A stretch of 64,000 nucleotides of DNA, from NCBI GenBank assembly GCA_003330885.1, contig CP030277.1, positions 2,840,001 through 2,904,000 on the forward strand, written 5' to 3'. The notes beneath the pieces are model-generated. The model worked only from the letters and a program-made list of their open reading frames with translations. It was not told the DNA's origin and did not search any database. How positions within the stretch are numbered: position 1 is the first letter of the stretch; every line of letters starts with the position of its first letter. The position numbers and the translations under genes are program-made. This DNA comes from Rhodobiaceae bacterium. Lineage in GTDB: Bacteria; Pseudomonadota; Alphaproteobacteria; Parvibaculales; Parvibaculaceae. Below, one piece after another: positions 30,661-41,052 of this stretch.

Positions 30661-30776
30661 ATAACGATAAGCCAGTGTGTCGGTTTGGGAAGAGGCTCAG
30701 CACCCATAACTTACAAATACGTTGGCAACACCCGATCACATAAAAGTGAAGGGTTTAGTTTGTTAAAGAAAAATCC

Positions 30777-31853
30777 TCACAAAGCGCCATAGTTGATCTC
30801 ATTCGAGCCGGCCGGGAGATGAACACGCAGTCCGTCATAGCCAAGAACAACCCCTTCTGACCTGACATCTGAAACGCCGCGCATAAAGATGTCTTCCATG
30901 ACTCCCAGAGGCATTGGCGGCACGATGTGATTGTAAATCAGCAACTCGGCATTCGCCTCATTGGCTACCTCAGCAGCATCAACAGGCGAGGTATGCACTT
31001 CAGAGGCATCGGTCAAAATCTTTGCCGTTGCTGACTGACCATTATCGCGAAGCGCGCCAATGATCGTATGGATGTTGGCCATCCCCATGACCTCATGCAC
31101 CATGACGTCTGCATCAGCTCCAAAGCGCACCATGTTTTGGTCTCGCACCGTGTCACCAGAGAACACCACCGATCGGTCTTTAAAGTCGATCCGGTAGCCA
31201 TAGGCATTTTCGAGCGGCACATGGTCGACTTTGAACGCTGTGATCTTCAAATCACCATCTTCGATGACAGTGACAACTTCATCACGACTGGGCACGACGA
31301 AGGCAGTCGAGTTAATCGCCTGGGCTTGAGGTGCAAAAACTTCTTCGCCGTGATGGTCAATCCGAGATTTGCTGTCGATCCCAAATGCGGAAAATGTCCC
31401 ATTGGCGAGGTTTTCAACACCGGGAGGTCCATAAAGCTCAAGCGGCGATGTCCGGCCACCAGCCCAGCTATTCATCGCAACATCACCGAGCCCGGCTATG
31501 TGATCTGAGTGCAGATGGGTGTAGAGCACACCTTCGATCTGCCCCATCGGTACACGCAATTGTTGCAATCGCTGCGCCCCGCCGGTGCCACTATCAACAA
31601 GGAAAACGCGCCCGCCTGCCGCAACCAAGGTGCAGGGGCCTGCGCGTTCTGGGTCAGGAAACGGTCCACCGGTGCCGCAGAATATGAGGGTCAGGCTATC
31701 AGGGTCAGAAAGGTCAGCCTGGTCTGAGGAGACCACTGCATTTGCACCGCGCTCCAGAACCACATCCTGAACCGCCGGAACCCTTAGGCCAATGGCTACC
31801 ACCCCCACAAGAACAACGATGGCACCAGCACCCCACAGCAAAACGCGTCTCAT
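30777..31853 (-). CDS. Membrane-anchored metallo-beta-lactamase-fold hydrolase (RNase Z-like group)
   Basis: The 358 residues have an N-terminal hydrophobic anchor (about 5-23) and an MBL domain. The metal motif THLHSDH gives His113, His115, Asp117 and His118; FSGDTVRDQNMV and a late IYNHIVP supply further ligands. The CGTGGPFPDPERAGP start and the GYRIDFKDRSVVFSGDT segment are like exported RNase Z/arylsulfatase-type MBL proteins. Substrate is unknown. It heads the MBL-TetR-TetR trio inserted between mdh and sucC and is shielded from mdh by a strong terminator. Confidence 0.82.
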   Translation of the reverse strand: MRRVLLWGAGAIVVLVGVVAIGLRVPAVQDVVLERGANAVVSSDQADLSDPDSLTLIFCGTGGPFPDPERAGPCTLVAAGGRVFLVDSGTGGAQRLQQLRVPMGQIEGVLYTHLHSDHIAGLGDVAMNSWAGGRTSPLELYGPPGVENLANGTFSAFGIDSKSRIDHHGEEVFAPQAQAINSTAFVVPSRDEVVTVIEDGDLKITAFKVDHVPLENAYGYRIDFKDRSVVFSGDTVRDQNMVRFGADADVMVHEVMGMANIHTIIGALRDNGQSATAKILTDASEVHTSPVDAAEVANEANAELLIYNHIVPPMPLGVMEDIFMRGVSDVRSEGVVLGYDGLRVHLPAGSNEINYGAL

Positions 31854-31934
31854 TCACTCAGTCCCCTGATGACTTCACCCAAGCCTGTATTTTGACATAA
31901 ATAGTGCCAATACCAAAAGAAAAAGCGCGGGGCA

Positions 31935-31964
31935 CAAAAAACGGGGCCCGAAGGCCCCGTTTTC
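31935..31964 (-). terminator. Rho-independent terminator of mdh
   Basis: ACGGGGCC and GGCCCCGT form a perfect 8-bp stem around a 4-nt loop (TTCG on the minus strand) and are followed on the minus strand by a run of six T. It is 21 bp after the mdh stop. The opposite strand also has a T-run of four. Confidence 0.92.
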
Positions 31965-31984
31965 AGCACTCAAATGACTGAGCC

Positions 31985-33419
<1,435 letters not shown>

Positions 33420-34157
33420 ATGCCAAAGGGGTTAAATACGCATATCGGTGATGAGGCGTTCCGGCCGCTCACCACGGGCCGGCAGGCTCAACGACCAGCA
33501 AGCAAAAAAAATCGTGTCCGCAAGTCAGGGATCGCAGCCACTGTTGCGGCAGGTCTGATGCTTTCAGGGTGCGCATCGCCCATTATCGGTGCGCTGACCA
33601 TCGGCGAAATTGCATCCATCGCGGGTCTTGTTTCAACATTTATGTCCGGCCAGGATCTGACCGAGCATGCATTGTCTGCAGCGACCGGCAAGGATTGCCG
33701 GATACTGGAAGCCATGTTGCGCTCTGAGCGTGATTTCTGCGTTGAACATAGCGACAGCGCAACCGACAACGACTTTGAAGGTGTAATAGCGCTCTTTGAC
33801 GAGGGTCAAGGGACGACATCAACAATCGCTGCCGCTGATACAAACAACAGCCTACAGGCAGAAGCTGATTTGATTGCGTTGGGCTTCGCGCCTATTGACC
33901 GGGGAATTGCCCGTGATCGATTTGCGCTGGAAACAGCCAACGCTGAACCGGAAGAGCGGAAAAGGCAACCCGTTGCATTTGGCATGCTACAGGCCTCCTA
34001 CGGTCAGTCCTGGTCCTATGAGCTGACCACCCGAAGAGATGGGTCGCGGTATGCGCAGTCTGGCACCAGTCGCCAGCTCGCAAGCGCAGAACCAACAGCA
34101 CTTCCGGGCACACGAGCCGACGGTGCCGTGATTTTGCCAGAGCCTGTTGCGAACTAG
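33420..34157 (+). CDS. Putative lipoprotein of unknown function
   Basis: The protein has about 245 residues. A basic N-terminal stretch is followed by a hydrophobic segment and lipobox GLMLSGCASP, so the mature protein should be lipid-anchored at the Cys near residue 52. IGEIASIAGLVSTFMSGQDLTEHALSAATGKDC matches a short conserved region found in alphaproteobacterial lipoproteins of unknown role. The long n-region before the lipobox is unusual, and a later start cannot be excluded. ATG 33420 is preceded by GGGGTAGG; a GTG lies one codon earlier. Confidence 0.75.
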   Translation: MPKGLNTHIGDEAFRPLTTGRQAQRPASKKNRVRKSGIAATVAAGLMLSGCASPIIGALTIGEIASIAGLVSTFMSGQDLTEHALSAATGKDCRILEAMLRSERDFCVEHSDSATDNDFEGVIALFDEGQGTTSTIAAADTNNSLQAEADLIALGFAPIDRGIARDRFALETANAEPEERKRQPVAFGMLQASYGQSWSYELTTRRDGSRYAQSGTSRQLASAEPTALPGTRADGAVILPEPVAN

Positions 34158-34176
34158 GAAGCTGGCTGAAGACGTT

Positions 34177-34206
34177 AAAAAGGGTGGCTTTGGCCGCCCT
34201 TTTTTA
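34177..34206. terminator. Bidirectional terminator between convergent genes
   Basis: AAAGGGTGGC (34179-34188) and GCCGCCCTTT (34193-34202) form a stem, with one mismatch, around a TTTG loop, followed by T6 on the plus strand and by a T-run on the minus strand. It serves the lipoprotein gene and the convergent hydrolase gene. Confidence 0.88.
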
Positions 34207-35232
34207 TTGCCTAGGTTCAGGATCAATAGCCGACGCGTGTCGGTGCACAGCATCAACCACCAAAGGGATGTATGTTTCTGACATCCCGATCTGAGGGTGG
34301 TTGGCCTCAGCGACGAGGTAATACCGTCCGATCGAAGAAAGCTTCGAGAGTTCAGTTTGCATCTCAGTCCAGCTGGGCTGCATCTCGTCGGGCCAATCTC
34401 CTGCGACAAAGACATCAAGCGGTAGATTTCCCAGCCCTGCCTGCGCAACCTCACGGCCAGCAACTGCCGTTCGTTCCCAGCCGCGCGCTTCTTCCGCTGT
34501 GCCGCGCATATGCGAGATGGAATTCAACAGAGCCAGCGACTGCTCATAATCCGCTCCTTCCAGCCCATCAATAGCCGGGGCGAAAAGATCAAAGGCACGC
34601 GGCACCCCAAACACGTTGAGCCAGGGCGCCAACTGAAAACCTTCCAACAGCTCCCGGAAGCCCTCTTGTGCAAAAGGCGGGAAACGCTCCCCCATATCCT
34701 CATGGCTTGAGTCCAAAAGAATGAGCGCACCCACACGTGCGGGATAATCTTTCGCGAACACCCGGGCGACGACGCCCCCATAGGAATGCCCAACCAGAAT
34801 GATCGGACCAGTGATCGATGCAGCGTTCAGCAAGCGGGCCAGCCGGTCGCTCGCAAGCCCGGCATCTCTGGCAGCGCCACTGTCCTTGCTCCACCCCAAC
34901 CCATCTCGGTCATAGGAGCAAACCCGAAATTCTGGCTCCAGCAGCCGTTCAAGCGGTCGCCAGCTGGACGCGGGATTGCCCATGCCTGATGAGAGCACCA
35001 CCGTCTGATCGCCAGCACCACGACAAACCATATGAAGGGAGACATCCCCTACATCATAGAGCTTACCAGGCGCCGGATAGAGCGACGCCGCCCGCATCTC
35101 CCCAATACGCTGGAACACCATGCCGGCAATAATGAGCATGAGCACAAGCGCCAGAATGGCAAGCCCTGCCCTGCGCACAAGCCGCCAGGGGCCCATGACT
35201 GATCCTTGTTGCTTTATCGCTGTCTCGCTCAT
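34204..35232 (-). CDS. Alpha/beta hydrolase with N-terminal membrane anchor
   Basis: The protein has about 342 residues. A transmembrane segment at about 20-45 (LAILALVLMLIIAGMVF) precedes an alpha/beta hydrolase fold. The oxyanion part is VVLSSGMGNPASSW, the nucleophile elbow is GHSYGG with its Ser, and LILLDSSHEDMGE and a late ANHPQIG supply acid and histidine. The substrate is unknown. ATG 35232 has GGGAGCGTGAG immediately upstream and was preferred to ATG 35262. The hydrolase domain likely faces the periplasm. Confidence 0.82.
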   Translation of the reverse strand: MSETAIKQQGSVMGPWRLVRRAGLAILALVLMLIIAGMVFQRIGEMRAASLYPAPGKLYDVGDVSLHMVCRGAGDQTVVLSSGMGNPASSWRPLERLLEPEFRVCSYDRDGLGWSKDSGAARDAGLASDRLARLLNAASITGPIILVGHSYGGVVARVFAKDYPARVGALILLDSSHEDMGERFPPFAQEGFRELLEGFQLAPWLNVFGVPRAFDLFAPAIDGLEGADYEQSLALLNSISHMRGTAEEARGWERTAVAGREVAQAGLGNLPLDVFVAGDWPDEMQPSWTEMQTELSKLSSIGRYYLVAEANHPQIGMSETYIPLVVDAVHRHASAIDPEPRQ

Positions 35233-35343
35233 CTCACGCTCCCATACAGTTTGTATGAACATGGTCGGAGCCTGCCCCAGAAACGAGCTATCGAGGGAAC
35301 CAATTAAATTGTTTGACTTAGAGCCGCAGCAACGTGGGCAGGG

Positions 35344-36462
35344 TCACAGATTGTGAGCGTCCAGATAGTCTGCGCTCTGCATTTCCATCAGCCTTGAAAC
35401 CGTCCGCTCAAATTCGAAGCTGCCATCACCGCTTTTGTAAAGCGCTTGCGGCTCAACGGCAGCAGATGCCACCAGCCGCACTTTTCTTTCATAGAAGGCA
35501 TCAATCAGCGTGACGAAACGCTTGGCTTCGTTCCTGTTGGCGGCACTGAGCTCGGGGATGTGGTCAATGAAGACCGTACTAAAACATTCAGCGATCTTCA
35601 GATAGTCGGCAGCACCCAAAGGCTTTGCACAGAGGTCCGCGAAGCTAAAACGCGCCACCTCGTGAACAGCTTGTGGAACTTCTACAGCACGGCCTTTGAC
35701 GGCAAGTGTCCTTGGCTTGGGTTTCAGACTGTTTGTCAGACTATCGAAACAGGCATCCATTTTGCGATCTGCGCCCATATCAAGCGGTACGTAATAGACA
35801 GCCATACCGTTCATGCGGTCGAGCCGGTAATCCGTGTCGCTATCAAGCGGCACCACCTCCATGGCCTGTTCCACCAGATCAATGAAAGGCAGGAAACGGT
35901 GGCGGTTGAGCCCCCCTTCATAGAGGCCCGACGGCGCCCTGTTGGAGGTGGCGACCACGACCACGCCCAGCTCAAACAACCGGGTGAACAACCGCCCGAG
36001 AATTGAAGCATCCGCAATATCGTGCACCTGAAACTCATCGAAGCAGAGCAGCGTCGCTTCGCGCGCGATCTGGGAGGCCACAGGCAGGATAGGATCATCG
36101 CCCTTGGCCTGCCCTGCCTTTTCTCGTTTGCGCCAAGCGAAGATCCGCTCATGGGTTTCCGCCATGAACTCGTGAAAATGCACCCGGCGTTTTTGAGCAA
36201 CAGGCGCTGTTTCAAAGAACATATCCATCAGCATGGATTTGCCTCGGCCCACGTCCCCCCATAGATAAATGCCTTCAGGAGGGCTAACCGGCTGACCCAG
36301 GCCCAGAAAGCGCAGCCGCCCTGTCTTTAAGCCAGGGCGCCAATCACTCAGTGCATCGTATAGCCGTTGCAGGTTGCGCACGGCGCGTTCCTGCGCAGGA
36401 TCGTGGGCAATGTCCCCACCATCTGTCAGTGCGCGATACTTCTGAACCGGGCCGTCTGTCAT
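35344..36462 (-). CDS. zapE: Cell division AFG1-like ATPase
   Basis: The 372-residue AFG1/ZapE family ATPase has Walker A WGDVGRGKSMLMD, Walker B LLCFDEFQVHDIADA, ATSNRAPSGLYEGGLNRHRFLPFI, and the C-terminal RFVTLIDAFYERKVRLVASA region. E. coli ZapE acts at the Z-ring under stress; mitochondrial homologues handle membrane proteins. ZapE is commonly near mdh/sucCD in alphaproteobacteria, as here. Complete. Confidence 0.93.
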   Translation of the reverse strand: MTDGPVQKYRALTDGGDIAHDPAQERAVRNLQRLYDALSDWRPGLKTGRLRFLGLGQPVSPPEGIYLWGDVGRGKSMLMDMFFETAPVAQKRRVHFHEFMAETHERIFAWRKREKAGQAKGDDPILPVASQIAREATLLCFDEFQVHDIADASILGRLFTRLFELGVVVVATSNRAPSGLYEGGLNRHRFLPFIDLVEQAMEVVPLDSDTDYRLDRMNGMAVYYVPLDMGADRKMDACFDSLTNSLKPKPRTLAVKGRAVEVPQAVHEVARFSFADLCAKPLGAADYLKIAECFSTVFIDHIPELSAANRNEAKRFVTLIDAFYERKVRLVASAAVEPQALYKSGDGSFEFERTVSRLMEMQSADYLDAHNL

Positions 36463-36542
36463 TTAGAACGCGAGAATCCAAAAAAGAACATTTCAAGAAC
36501 ATGCGGCCTTTGCTACCCTTCAAGACAAAAGGAGCAAATGCC

Positions 36543-36878
36543 GTGACCTCACTCATATCTCTCGCCGCGCGATTTGAACAGGCATCAAAGAAGTATGCTG
36601 CCGACAATGGCATCAGGCGAACCGAAGAGTGGTTCACGCTCAAAATGCAGGAAGAGCTCGGCGAACTCACCCAGGCCTGGATGAAATGGGCGGGACATGG
36701 ACGGCGAAAAGGTAAGTCGGAAACTGACCTCCACCACGACATGTCAGATGAAACAGCAGACCTTCTGGGCCACGTCCTTCTGTTCGCAAGGCAGCATAAT
36801 ATCGACTTGGAAGCGGCGATCAGGCGCAAATGGCGGTTCGATCCAACGACCGACACACCTTTCTCTGAAGTCGATTAG
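36543..36878 (+). CDS. MazG-like nucleotide pyrophosphohydrolase
   Basis: The protein has about 111 residues and an all-alpha NTP-pyrophosphatase fold. The metal motifs are KMQEELGELTQAWMKW (ExxE) and DETADLLGHVLLFA (ExxD). Members hydrolyse non-canonical or damaged nucleoside triphosphates. The start is set by AAGGAG at 36529-36534 placed 8 nt before GTG 36543; upstream in-frame starts lie against zapE. Its stop overlaps the convergent PEP-mutase-like gene by 4 bp. Confidence 0.8.
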   Translation: MTSLISLAARFEQASKKYAADNGIRRTEEWFTLKMQEELGELTQAWMKWAGHGRRKGKSETDLHHDMSDETADLLGHVLLFARQHNIDLEAAIRRKWRFDPTTDTPFSEVD

Positions 36879-37684
36879 CCAAGGAGTTTTGTGAGATCCC
36901 GATAAGGCGGATCATCATTCACAAAGCTGAAACTTCCCTGGTCTCTCATCTCCTTCGCCGCTTTCAAAAAGCCGCCAAGTGCCGCGACCGCCAAAGCACT
37001 CCCTGTGCTGATCCGCTTAACGCCAGCAGCGGCCAGCTGATCAACGGTTAGCGAATGGCCTGGCAGGCCGGCCAACACATTCACGGGACGATCAACCGAG
37101 CGCACCAGTTCGGCAATCTCCTCAATATCCGTAAGGCCCGGCGCATAGAGCACGTCAGCGCCTGCGGCCTGATAGGCTTGCAGCCGTTCGATGACAGCAC
37201 TGAGATTCCGGTCACCCACGACATAATTCTCAGCCCGCGCCGTCAGAACAAAAGAAATCTCACCACCATGCGCCGCCTCCGCCGCAGCTTCAATTCGAGC
37301 CTTTGCCAAATCGATAGGATAGAGCGACCGATCCGGCCTCATATCTTCAATGGAACCACCCGCAAGCCCTGCAGCAATGCCAAGCCGGATCGTTTCAGCT
37401 ACCGCGTCTGGTCCATCACCCCAGCCATTTTCCAGATCCGCGTTCACCGGCAGGGAAGTCGCATCAACAATCTCCGCAACATGCGCAAGCATGGCGTCGC
37501 GCCCAACACGATTATCAAGCGTGCCAATGGAGTAGGCATAACCAGCGCTCGATGATGCAAGTGCCTCAAACCCAAGCCCCTCCAGAAGACGTGCGGTACC
37601 ACGGTCGTAAGGGTTGGGGATGACGAGGGGCTTATCCTGTGCGTGGAGTGCCTTTAGTCGTTCTGCTTTTGCTTTCTGGCTCAT
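36875..37684 (-). CDS. Isocitrate lyase / PEP mutase family protein
   Basis: The 269-residue TIM-barrel protein has PLVIPNPYDRGTARLLEGLGFEALA, the metal-binding NADLENGWGD, the GGSIEDM segment and a C-terminal GVKRISTGSALAVAAL. The classical isocitrate lyase KKCGH loop is absent, so it is a member of the broad family with oxaloacetate-, methylisocitrate- or phosphonate-type activities. A specific reaction cannot be chosen. It is followed upstream by an arylamine N-acetyltransferase gene on the same strand. Confidence 0.82.
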   Translation of the reverse strand: MSQKAKAERLKALHAQDKPLVIPNPYDRGTARLLEGLGFEALASSSAGYAYSIGTLDNRVGRDAMLAHVAEIVDATSLPVNADLENGWGDGPDAVAETIRLGIAAGLAGGSIEDMRPDRSLYPIDLAKARIEAAAEAAHGGEISFVLTARAENYVVGDRNLSAVIERLQAYQAAGADVLYAPGLTDIEEIAELVRSVDRPVNVLAGLPGHSLTVDQLAAAGVKRISTGSALAVAALGGFLKAAKEMRDQGSFSFVNDDPPYRDLTKLLG

Positions 37685-37758
37685 GCGTCTTATCCCTGTT
37701 CTGGTGAGACGTTGGATATGGGGCTGGAGTATCCCGCAAGCTCGCCACTTTCGGACGC

Positions 37759-38601
37759 TTACAAAGCTGACGGGACCAGGAATCGTTCCAGGACTTTTCG
37801 CTGCTCATCCGTTTCCACAGGAAGGTCAAAGTGCAGATCAAGCAGCGCGACCATCTCATCGACATCTGCGATCTCATGAACGGTCTGATCTTCGCCGCGT
37901 TTTCGTTCAATGAATGTGTTGTTGAAAATCATGCGCCTTGCCTCTGCAGACGGGCGTTCAACAATCAGGTTATTGGTGAAAAGAGACTCCGGGTGGGTGG
38001 ACGTGTACCAGCTCGATAGCTCGTAATCGACAGGCGATTGTGGTGTCAGGGTGAACTCGCAGACATTCGCCCACCTATCATCTGGGGCAGCCTGTCCAAG
38101 ATTAGCCTGGATCGTATAGTTCTCGCCGTGCCTCACGATCCGGTGATCCTCGTGCCGCGTCTTTTGAACGAGATCAGGCTCCAGCTTTAACACGCCGGTC
38201 AGGCGAATACCGCCAAAGCCCCCATCATAGATGTAAGCGCCATCATCAAACTCAACGCAGATCAGCATATGCGTCAAAGGGGCCGCAACACCATCCTCAA
38301 CCATCCAGCGCACGCGCCCGATTAAACCTCTGGCCTTGAAGCCCAATTGGCTCAAGGCGGCGAGCGCCAACCCGTTCTGCTCAAAACAATAACCACCACG
38401 ACAGGCACCAACGATCTTGCTCTGCAATGTGTCGAGATCAAGCTGCACACCCTGCCCGAACAGAATGCTCAAATTTTCAAACGGAATGGAGGTAGCATGG
38501 GCAAACTGGATGGCCGTCAGATTTTCCAACGTCGGTTCCCGCCCCCCCTCATACCCGATGCGGGCAAAATAGGCTTCAATATCAATTGGCATATCGGACA
38601 T
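37759..38601 (-). CDS. nat: Arylamine N-acetyltransferase
   Basis: This enzyme of about 280 residues transfers acetyl from acetyl-CoA to arylamines and hydrazines. The cysteine-protease-like triad is visible: Cys72 in CRGGYCFEQN, His111 in LTHMLI and Asp126 in YIYDGGFG. ATG 38601 is preferred to the earlier in-frame start at 38646, because that one lies inside the mmsA terminator hairpin. Length is typical. Confidence 0.92.
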   Translation of the reverse strand: MSDMPIDIEAYFARIGYEGGREPTLENLTAIQFAHATSIPFENLSILFGQGVQLDLDTLQSKIVGACRGGYCFEQNGLALAALSQLGFKARGLIGRVRWMVEDGVAAPLTHMLICVEFDDGAYIYDGGFGGIRLTGVLKLEPDLVQKTRHEDHRIVRHGENYTIQANLGQAAPDDRWANVCEFTLTPQSPVDYELSSWYTSTHPESLFTNNLIVERPSAEARRMIFNNTFIERKRGEDQTVHEIADVDEMVALLDLHFDLPVETDEQRKVLERFLVPSAL

Positions 38602-38615
38602 GAGGAACCCCGCCA

Positions 38616-38650
38616 CAAAAAAGGAGTGCTCCCTATGTAGGAGCACTCCT
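38616..38650 (-). terminator. Strong Rho-independent terminator of mmsA
   Basis: AGGAGTGCTCC and GGAGCACTCCT form a perfect 11-bp stem with a 7-nt loop, followed on the minus strand by T7. It lies 67 bp after the mmsA stop and only 15 bp before the nat start, so nat must be transcribed from a promoter overlapping it or by read-through. Confidence 0.95.
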
Positions 38651-38716
38651 GTAAATTACCTAGAGCCAATTCGCGTTCTACACAGCTCCATATTCCCGCA
38701 CCCTAATTTTTAGGGC

Positions 38717-40216
38717 CTATTTCATCGTGGGGATCACGAAGCTGGAGCCTTCTTTCACGCCAGTTGGCCAACGCGACGTCACGGTTTTCACCTTGGTATA
38801 GAACTTCACACCTTCCGTACCATGTTGGTTCGTATCGCCAAAGGCAGAGCGCTTCCAGCCACCGAATGAGTGATAGGCGAGCGGCACAGGGATCGGCACA
38901 TTGATGCCCACCATGCCCACATTCACCTTGGACGCGAAGCTGCGGGCGGCGTCTCCGTCTCGGGTGAAGATCGCTACACCGTTGCCGTATTGATGCTCAC
39001 TTGGGAGTTTGGCCGCTTCTTCAAACGTCTCCGCGCGCACGACAGAGAGAACCGGTCCGAATATCTCTTCTTTCCAGATGTCCATATCCGGCGTCACATT
39101 ATCAAAGAGCGAACCGCCAATGAAAAAGCCGTCTTCATAGCCCTGCAGTTCAAAGCCACGGCCATCCACAAGAAGGTCGGCGCCTTGCTCAACACCGCGA
39201 TCGATCCAGCCGGCAACCTTGTCGCGCTGCTCAGCTGTGACCATTGGGCCGTAATCCGCATCAACGTCCGTCGAAAGACCAACTTTCAGGCTTTCAACGC
39301 GCGGAATGAGTTTCTCAATCAACCGGTCACCGGTTTCCTTACCGACGGGCACAGCGACGGAGAGCGCCATGCAGCGTTCGCCAGCTGAACCATACCCAGC
39401 ACCGATGAGATCATCGACGACACGATCTAGGTCAGCGTCAGGCATGATGATGGCGTGGTTCTTTGCCCCACCCATAGCCTGCACCCGCTTCCCGTGGGCG
39501 GCACCTGTTGCGTAAATATATTCTGCAATCGCCGACGAACCGACAAAGCTGATTGCTTCAACCTGCGGGTCGGTCAGAAGCGTGTCGACCGCCTCCTTGT
39601 CCCCATTGACCACATTGAGCACACCGGCAGGGGCACCCGCTTCCATGAAAAGTTCTGCCAGACGCAATGGCACGCTCGGGTCTTTTTCCGATGGCTTGCA
39701 GACAAAAGTATTGCCGCAGGCAATTGCCACACCGAACATCCACATGGGGATCATGGCCGGAAAGTTGAACGGTGTAATACCGGCACACACGCCCAGTGGC
39801 TGGCGCATGGAGTACATATCAATGTCTGGGCCGGCACCTTCGGTGAATTCACCTTTCTGGAGATGGGGAATGCCACAGGCAAACTCGATCACCTCCAGAC
39901 CACGTTGAATATCGCCCCTACTGTCAGCGATCACCTTGCCATGTTCAGAAGAGAGCATCTCCGCCAGCTCATTCATATTGTCTTCAAGCAGACGTTTGAA
40001 ATCAAACATGACCCGCGCGCGGCGCTGCGGGTTAGTGGCGGCCCAGCCAGGGAATGCGGCAGCAGAAGAGGCAATACCTGCCCGTACTTCATCAGCGCTC
40101 GCAAGCGGTGTCTGAGCGGTAACCTCACCCGTATTCGGATTGAAGACACCTAGTGTCCGGCCACTCGTGCCAGCGACTTTGGCGCCATTGATAAAGTGAT
40201 GCAGCTCTTTGGCCAT
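38717..40216 (-). CDS. mmsA: CoA-acylating methylmalonate-semialdehyde dehydrogenase
   Basis: This enzyme of about 499 residues converts methylmalonate semialdehyde to propionyl-CoA in valine and myo-inositol breakdown. Hallmarks are SSEHGKVIADSRGDI, GVCAGITPFNFPAMIPMWM and the catalytic-Cys segment GSAGERCMALS. The start is ATG 40216, with GTG 40225 as an in-frame alternative. Monocistronic by its own terminator. Confidence 0.94.
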   Translation of the reverse strand: MAKELHHFINGAKVAGTSGRTLGVFNPNTGEVTAQTPLASADEVRAGIASSAAAFPGWAATNPQRRARVMFDFKRLLEDNMNELAEMLSSEHGKVIADSRGDIQRGLEVIEFACGIPHLQKGEFTEGAGPDIDMYSMRQPLGVCAGITPFNFPAMIPMWMFGVAIACGNTFVCKPSEKDPSVPLRLAELFMEAGAPAGVLNVVNGDKEAVDTLLTDPQVEAISFVGSSAIAEYIYATGAAHGKRVQAMGGAKNHAIIMPDADLDRVVDDLIGAGYGSAGERCMALSVAVPVGKETGDRLIEKLIPRVESLKVGLSTDVDADYGPMVTAEQRDKVAGWIDRGVEQGADLLVDGRGFELQGYEDGFFIGGSLFDNVTPDMDIWKEEIFGPVLSVVRAETFEEAAKLPSEHQYGNGVAIFTRDGDAARSFASKVNVGMVGINVPIPVPLAYHSFGGWKRSAFGDTNQHGTEGVKFYTKVKTVTSRWPTGVKEGSSFVIPTMK

Positions 40217-40380
40217 GCTCGTCACGCGATCCCGTTACCGAGTGCGTCTCCCTGGTTCAGATCTTCTTAATTTGCCCTCTGTTCCTAGCGCTCGCGACGG
40301 TTTGCTGCAAGAGCTTGAACCGTGAAGCACCGGACCCGCCCCACCAGGTGATCAAAATATTCGCCAGGGAAAAATGGATC

Positions 40381-41046
40381 TCAGGGCCGCTTCAGAAGCC
40401 AACCCACAATAAACGTCGCGGCAACCGCGCCTGCGAGCTGGGCGGCGATGAAGAGGGCTGCATTATCAGGATGAATGCCAGAAAATGTATCCGTAAAGGT
40501 GCGGGCAATTGTCACCGCCGGGTTGGCGAAAGACGTGGACGAGGTGAACCAATATCCAGCGGTGATGAAGAGCCCCACCGCATAGGGAACAGCCTGCGGC
40601 GCTGCCTTTATGCATCCGAGGATTGTGGTAACGAGGCCAAAAGTGGCAACAATCTCGCCGGTCCATTGGCCAGGGCCCGTGCGCACATTGGTGGAGCTTT
40701 GGATCAGCGACTGATCAAACATCAGGTGAGCCACCACGGCGCCAGCGACAGCAGCACAGACCTGCACCAGAACGTAAACACCTCCCTGTCCCCAGCCAAT
40801 TTCACGACGAAGGGCGAAGGCAAGCGTCACCGCGGGATTAAAGTGGGCGCCAGATATCGGCCCAAAGATCAAAATAAGAACTGCGAGAATAGCACCGGTG
40901 GCAATTGTGTTCCCCAAAAGCGCAATCGCGTCATTTCCACCTGCAAGGCTCTCGCCCATAATTCCCGACCCCACGACGGTGGCCAGCAAAAAGAATGTCC
41001 CAAGCGCCTCAGCTGCAAGGCGACGTCCAAAATCAATTTCCTGCAT
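40381..41046 (-). CDS. aqpS: Aquaglyceroporin of the arsenic operon (AqpS-like)
   Basis: The 221-residue MIP-family channel has two pore half-helices, FNPAVTLAF (NPA 70-72) and FANPAVTIA (NPA 175-177). The residue after the second NPA is Val rather than the Arg of ordinary aquaporins. A Val there is also reported for Sinorhizobium AqpS, which conducts arsenite. The stop-to-start distance from arsC is 6 bp, so it is the last gene of arsR-arsI-arsC-aqpS. The likely role is letting arsenite made by ArsC flow out of the cell. Confidence 0.88.
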   Translation of the reverse strand: MQEIDFGRRLAAEALGTFFLLATVVGSGIMGESLAGGNDAIALLGNTIATGAILAVLILIFGPISGAHFNPAVTLAFALRREIGWGQGGVYVLVQVCAAVAGAVVAHLMFDQSLIQSSTNVRTGPGQWTGEIVATFGLVTTILGCIKAAPQAVPYAVGLFITAGYWFTSSTSFANPAVTIARTFTDTFSGIHPDNAALFIAAQLAGAVAATFIVGWLLKRP

Positions 41047-41052
41047 GAAAAA

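Noticed and set aside
30629-30739. N-terminal extension of TetR-like copy 2.
   Set aside because: The extra 37 residues carry no family similarity and cover the palindrome and likely promoter.
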